64,000 nt of DNA from Chryseobacterium paludis (GTDB taxonomy: Bacteria; Bacteroidota; Bacteroidia; Flavobacteriales; Weeksellaceae), in contig NZ_CP099966.1 in NCBI RefSeq assembly GCF_025403485.1, positions 2,108,001 through 2,172,000 of the forward strand, written 5' to 3'. This document shows positions 60,682 to 64,000 of the stretch, one piece after another. How positions within the stretch are numbered: position 1 is the first letter of the stretch; each line of letters begins with the position of its first letter. Both the position numbers and the translations under genes were made by a program. Under the pieces are notes generated by a model that saw only the letters and a program-made list of their open reading frames with translations, was not told the DNA's origin and searched no databases.

Positions 60682-60750
60682 AGATGTTAGATGTCAGATC
60701 CTAGATGTTAGATAAGGTTGCTTCTAATATCTAAAGTCTAACCTCTTATT
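60682..60750. repeat. Inverted pair of 7-bp tandem arrays, clearest copy
   Basis: The left array 60682-60716 has five heptads: AGATGTT, AGATGTC and variants. The right array 60723-60750 has four: TCTAATA, TCTAAAG and variants. The right array is roughly the reverse complement of the left, with six bases between, so a long imperfect hairpin can form. It fills the gap between the MscS stop and the pdxJ start. Confidence 0.7.
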
Positions 60751-60753
60751 AAA

Positions 60754-62016
60754 TTAAACTTTTACGGTTACCTGCATTACCTGCAGATCAAATTCTTTTG
60801 AAGCGACTAAAAGGTGATCAAAGATATCTGCCTGAATCTGTTCAAAACGTTCCCATTTGGAATCATTTGCGAAGCAATAAACCTCCAGGGGAAGCCCATG
60901 CGGAGTAATATCCAGCTGACGAACCATCATAACTCCTTTTTTGTCTATATCAGGATCATTTTCGATATACTTTTGTGCATAATATCTGAAAACCCCAATA
61001 TTGGTTAATTGCCTTCCGTTTACAATTTTGTCTTTATGTGCAAGCTTCTCTTTTTCTTTTCTGATTTCTACGCTTTTACCTTCCAGATATTCAGAAATCA
61101 AATTAATATCCTTTAACCGTTCAATCTCCTCATCGCTTAAAAATTTAAAAGAATTGATATTGAAATAGATCGATTTTTTAATTCTTCGGGTATTGGATTC
61201 TGACATAATCTGAAGATTCTTTATCTCAGTAGTTAACAGATCATAGGTTGGAATTGTAGAGACTGTCTTATCAAAATTTGTGATTTTTGTGGTTAAGAGA
61301 CTGATATCTGCAATATTTCCTTCTATGTTGTATTTAGGGATACCAATCCAATCTCCTACTTTCATATTTTTAGAAGTTGCCACGTGAAGTCCTGTAACAA
61401 ATCCTAAAATGGTATCTCTGAAAACGAGAACCAAAACAGCAGTTATAGCTCCTAAACTTCCTAATATTGTCCCACCTTTAATTCCAAAAATCACACAAAT
61501 ACCTACCACAGTAAGGATAAAAATACCAAATATTTTTACAGACTCTGAAATAGCATTCAAAGCCATTATCTTATAAAAGTCCTGTTTGATCACAAAATAA
61601 TTCCTTAAGGCAGTTAATGCTCTGAATAACATTCCCGCAATGACAAAAATAATAGAAACACTTACGATCAATCCCAATAGTTCAAAACTTTTAGGATGTC
61701 TCCAAAAAACAGATTTCAAAGCATATTCTGCAAAACTCAATGCTCCTAAGTGAACAATTGAATTGGTAATTCGGGATTGATAAATTGATTTTAGAACCGG
61801 ATATTTCTCTTTGTCAAAAAAATATTTAAATATAGTATTAACAAGAATTTTAAAAATAAAATCCAATACATAAACAAGTCCAGCCAAAAATAAAAATTTA
61901 AGGATTATCTGGCAGGTAAGCACCAAGTCATTGGGCACATTAGCACTTACAAAATAGTGGATCTGATCACTAATATCCTGTAAAAAATCTTTGGTGTCTT
62001 GTAACTCGTCTTTCAT
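60754..62016 (-). CDS. MscS-family mechanosensitive channel
   Basis: The start at 62016 (MKDELQDTKDFLQDISDQIHYF) is used; the frame beyond to 62076 lies before the -7 box. Five hydrophobic helices precede the MscS pore helix and beta domain (GAITAVLVLVFRDTILGFVTGLHVATSKNMKVGDWIGIPKYNIEGNIADISLLTTKITNFDKTVSTIPTYDLLT). The long C-terminus resembles YbdG-type channels. It releases ions on osmotic downshock from the inner membrane. Length 420 aa. Confidence 0.9.
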   Translation of the reverse strand: MKDELQDTKDFLQDISDQIHYFVSANVPNDLVLTCQIILKFLFLAGLVYVLDFIFKILVNTIFKYFFDKEKYPVLKSIYQSRITNSIVHLGALSFAEYALKSVFWRHPKSFELLGLIVSVSIIFVIAGMLFRALTALRNYFVIKQDFYKIMALNAISESVKIFGIFILTVVGICVIFGIKGGTILGSLGAITAVLVLVFRDTILGFVTGLHVATSKNMKVGDWIGIPKYNIEGNIADISLLTTKITNFDKTVSTIPTYDLLTTEIKNLQIMSESNTRRIKKSIYFNINSFKFLSDEEIERLKDINLISEYLEGKSVEIRKEKEKLAHKDKIVNGRQLTNIGVFRYYAQKYIENDPDIDKKGVMMVRQLDITPHGLPLEVYCFANDSKWERFEQIQADIFDHLLVASKEFDLQVMQVTVKV

Positions 62017-62021
62017 TATAG

Positions 62022-62029
62022 CAAATTTA
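62022..62029 (-). promoter_or_regulatory. -7 box five bases before the MscS start
   Basis: TAAATTTG on the minus strand is a perfect TAnnTTTG, followed by CTATA and the ATG at 62016. No TTG at canonical spacing. Predicts a leaderless or near-leaderless mRNA. Confidence 0.45.
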
Positions 62030-62289
62030 TGAAATTTAAGGCTGATTTTAATTAAAACCTTTCCATCAATTTTCATCCCAAATAATTTCCTTTTTTAATA
62101 TTTAATAAAAATTTTAAATCATTTTTTTTAAGATTATTAAATCCCATTAAACTTGGATTAATAAATAAAAAATTCACCAAAAAACTTAATTAAAAATAAA
62201 TAATACTGAAAATTTATCATATTTTATAATTTTATATTTAATTATTTATTAAATTTGATCAAAACTAACCCAATCAAAATCAATTAGAT

Positions 62290-63477
62290 ATGAGAAAACA
62301 CTACTTATTTATTTTATTGTGTGTATTCACACTTTTAACAAATTGTGCAGGAGGAGACGATCCTGTGATGACTCCCCAAAATGTTGGCCCTACAGCTGTA
62401 AAAACCGGAAAACTTACCGGAAAGGTGATGTCACAAAATGGAACAAAACCTATTGGAGGTGCTTCAGTTTTTACTTTTGATGACAAGTATAAAATCTATT
62501 ACACTACTTCAGATGCAGATGGTAACTTTACCTTGGAAGCCCCGGTTGGAAATCACACCATTCATATCCAAACAGGTAATGGTAGTAATTTCCGTACGGA
62601 AATTAACACAACTGTAAAAGATAATGAAACTTTAAATCTCGACGCCAGTCAAACCAAACTGAATCAGGTTGCAAAAATCGCTTACGTAAAAGGAACGTAT
62701 GATAAAATCGAGGATATTATTCAGACTTTAGGCTATACCACCACCGAAATTACCAATACCGATCTTGCTAACCTAACTACTATTGCACAGTATGATATTA
62801 TATTTCTTAACTGTGGTTCAAGGAATAGTTACTCTTCAAATCCGGGACTTTATTCTGTAATTGATACTAATTTAGCAACTTTTGTTGCTAACGGAGGAAG
62901 TATCTACGCTTCAGATTGGGACGTTGCCTACTTAGTGGGTGGAACAACCAATACCAATAACTGTTCTCTTCCTGGAGGATTTGTTCCTGATACAAAATTA
63001 TGCTCTAAAAATATCGGAAGTTCAGGTACACTAGGCGCTACGGTAACTAATACGGGACTTACAACAGCTTTGGGGTTCAATACACTTAATATCGATTATG
63101 ACTTAGGTGCGTGGCAAAAAATAACTAATTATGATCCTGCTTATTGGGAAGTTTTAGTTAAAGAAACTTCATCAAATGACGCTTTAATGATCAGAACCAA
63201 TCATTTTACAGCAACAGGAATACCAACTACTCCGATAGGAAATGCTCCGAATTCAACATTTGTAACGGTTTGTATTACTCTTCCTGGAAACATCCAGATC
63301 AGTATTTCAGTTCCTCAGGTATTAGTTCCTTATTTGGTTGCATTAGGTGCAACAGTAGGACCATGCTCAGGATCTTCAACAAGTGGGTATATTTATTACA
63401 CAACTTTCCATAATCATGCTTCAGGTAACATTGGAAACGCCGGCGTAATTCTACAATATGTAATCTTAAACTTATAG
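62290..63477 (+). CDS. Surface or periplasmic lipoprotein with carboxypeptidase-regulatory-like domain
   Basis: A lipoprotein signal (LFILLCVFTLLTNCAGGDD, Cys near residue 19) precedes a carboxypeptidase-regulatory-like Ig fold (KLTGKVMSQNGTKPIGGASVFTFDDKYKIYYTTSDADGNFTLEAPVGNHTIHI, about 40-110). A C-terminal region of about 270 residues follows, with the pattern of a class I glutamine-amidotransferase-like (ThuA-like) fold: IAYVKGTYDKIEDIIQTLGY, YDIIFLNCGSRN, VANGGSIYASDW and YYTTFHNHASG. A nucleophile elbow is not clear, so it may be a binding protein. Acts outside the cytosol. Confidence 0.75.
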   Translation: MRKHYLFILLCVFTLLTNCAGGDDPVMTPQNVGPTAVKTGKLTGKVMSQNGTKPIGGASVFTFDDKYKIYYTTSDADGNFTLEAPVGNHTIHIQTGNGSNFRTEINTTVKDNETLNLDASQTKLNQVAKIAYVKGTYDKIEDIIQTLGYTTTEITNTDLANLTTIAQYDIIFLNCGSRNSYSSNPGLYSVIDTNLATFVANGGSIYASDWDVAYLVGGTTNTNNCSLPGGFVPDTKLCSKNIGSSGTLGATVTNTGLTTALGFNTLNIDYDLGAWQKITNYDPAYWEVLVKETSSNDALMIRTNHFTATGIPTTPIGNAPNSTFVTVCITLPGNIQISISVPQVLVPYLVALGATVGPCSGSSTSGYIYYTTFHNHASGNIGNAGVILQYVILNL

Positions 63478-63497
63478 AAAATCTTAAACTTATATTA

Positions 63498-63524
63498 AAA
63501 GGTGGCTTTTTTAAGGCCACCTTT
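63498..63524 (+). terminator. Intrinsic terminator of the lipoprotein gene
   Basis: AAAGGTGGC pairs with GCCACCTTT around a T-rich loop, followed by a run of T (63522-63528). Confidence 0.85.
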
Positions 63525-63552
63525 TTTTATCTTGCATATATAATTTTAAAGA

Positions 63553-64000
63553 ATGGATACAACGTTAATTAATATTCTCTGTCTTGTTTTATTAATATTA
63601 GGAATGCTGGGAACTTTCCTCCCTATTTTACCAGGCCTTTTATTAAGCCTTTGCGGTTTGTTGATTTATAAGTTTGGAACGGATGCCGATTTACCAATGC
63701 TTTATATTTGGGTTTTTGGAATCCTTACTGCTGCCTCCGCGGTTTTAAACTATGTAATTCCCGCTAAAACCAATAAAAAATATGGTGGAACAAAATGGGG
63801 AAGTATAGGTTCAGTAGTTGGTACCATTGTAGGGATGTTTATTCCTATTCCATTGGGATTTTTAATAGGGATGTTTGCCGGAGTATTTATAGGGGAATTA
63901 CTTCACGACAGCAAAGATATGGATAAAGCCCTTAAATCCACAAAAGGAGCTTTCATTGGATTTATATATGGTACGGGATTTAGTTTTGTTGTAGGTGTGG
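63553..64000 (+). CDS. DUF456 membrane protein, 3' end cut by window edge
   Basis: The frame from the ATG at 63553 is open to the last base (149 codons visible). The translated part begins MDTTLINILCLVLLILGMLG and has the DUF456 segments TFLPILPGLLLSLCGLLIYKFG, NYVIPAKTNKKYGGTKWG and IPLGFLIGMFAGVFIGELLHD. It is a multi-helix inner-membrane protein of unknown function. Most of the usual 160-residue length is present. Confidence 0.85.
   Translation, partial: MDTTLINILCLVLLILGMLGTFLPILPGLLLSLCGLLIYKFGTDADLPMLYIWVFGILTAASAVLNYVIPAKTNKKYGGTKWGSIGSVVGTIVGMFIPIPLGFLIGMFAGVFIGELLHDSKDMDKALKSTKGAFIGFIYGTGFSFVVGV

Noticed and set aside
60682..60750. CRISPR array
   Set aside because: Units are 7 bp with no spacers and there are no cas genes; it is a short tandem repeat.
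1..64000. tRNA, rRNA, insertion sequence or prophage genes
   Set aside because: I looked through the gaps and frames and saw no cloverleaf, rRNA core, transposase or phage structural gene; the S74 domain protein carries a T9SS tail and is not in a phage context.

Overview
The window is AT-rich chromosomal DNA from a member of the Bacteroidota, class Flavobacteriia, most likely Chryseobacterium or a close relative in the Weeksellaceae. This rests on several signals: divergent gldJ and porU-porV genes (gliding motility and type IX secretion, T9SS); three proteins with T9SS type A sorting tails; signal peptides ending in NAQ/FAQ; a mevalonate-pathway gene (mvaD); TAnnTTTG-type -7 promoter boxes; and a microviridin-like (graspetide) cluster. 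I see no rRNA, tRNA, CRISPR, insertion sequence or phage gene.

Layout. 1-3.7 kb: end of a patatin-like lipase, then small poorly known genes, including a DUF2199 gene broken by a one-base insertion, and a TlpA-like thioredoxin. 3.8-10.8 kb: flavodoxin-like reductase with divergent HxlR regulator, AraC/MazG-like/Tag operon, SDR enzyme, secreted hydrolase and a DoxD-DoxA fusion. 10.8-15.7 kb: TetR-TolC-EmrA-EmrB efflux operon. 16-20.6 kb: S74-chaperone T9SS protein, holB, ohr behind a perfect OhrR-type palindrome, and an aldehyde dehydrogenase. 20.9-26.2 kb: outer-membrane barrel with a probable frameshift at its start, lptC, anmK, SRPBCC, NUDIX, murF. 26.3-33.2 kb: gldJ divergent from porU-porV. 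33.2-42.3 kb: FUSC protein, phosphopantetheinyl transferase, HugZ-like, ahcY, YiaA-like, and a tandem pair of DUF285/BspA-type T9SS cargo proteins. 42.3-48 kb: purE and purK on the same strand, separated by AraC, quinone-oxidoreductase-like, EamA and DUF308 genes. 48-56.2 kb: DUF1543, TauE/SafE plus DUF1634, VOC, NTF2-like, EEP nuclease-like, mvaD, acyl-CoA synthetase and NAD-dependent epimerase. 56.4-59 kb: the graspetide cluster. 59-64 kb: YbfF-like hydrolase, pdxJ, MscS channel, a lipoprotein and a truncated DUF456 gene.

The most notable system is the graspetide cluster on the minus strand: two different precursor peptides (89 and 65 aa), each with a PFFASFLEKQ leader helix, a VTGGG motif and one TxKYPSD core, then a hairpin with a T-run, then two overlapping ATP-grasp ligase genes. 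No transporter, protease or acetyltransferase is adjacent. Proposed model: strong precursor transcription, attenuated read-through into the ligases, and ester/amide ring formation on the cores to give tricyclic peptides, a family known for serine protease inhibition.

Two genome-scale patterns also stand out. Seven genes have a perfect TAnnTTTG box ending only 4-6 nt before the start codon, which predicts leaderless or nearly leaderless mRNAs. Three intergenic regions carry inverted pairs of degenerate 7-bp tandem repeats, one of which runs into the 3' end of a coding region.
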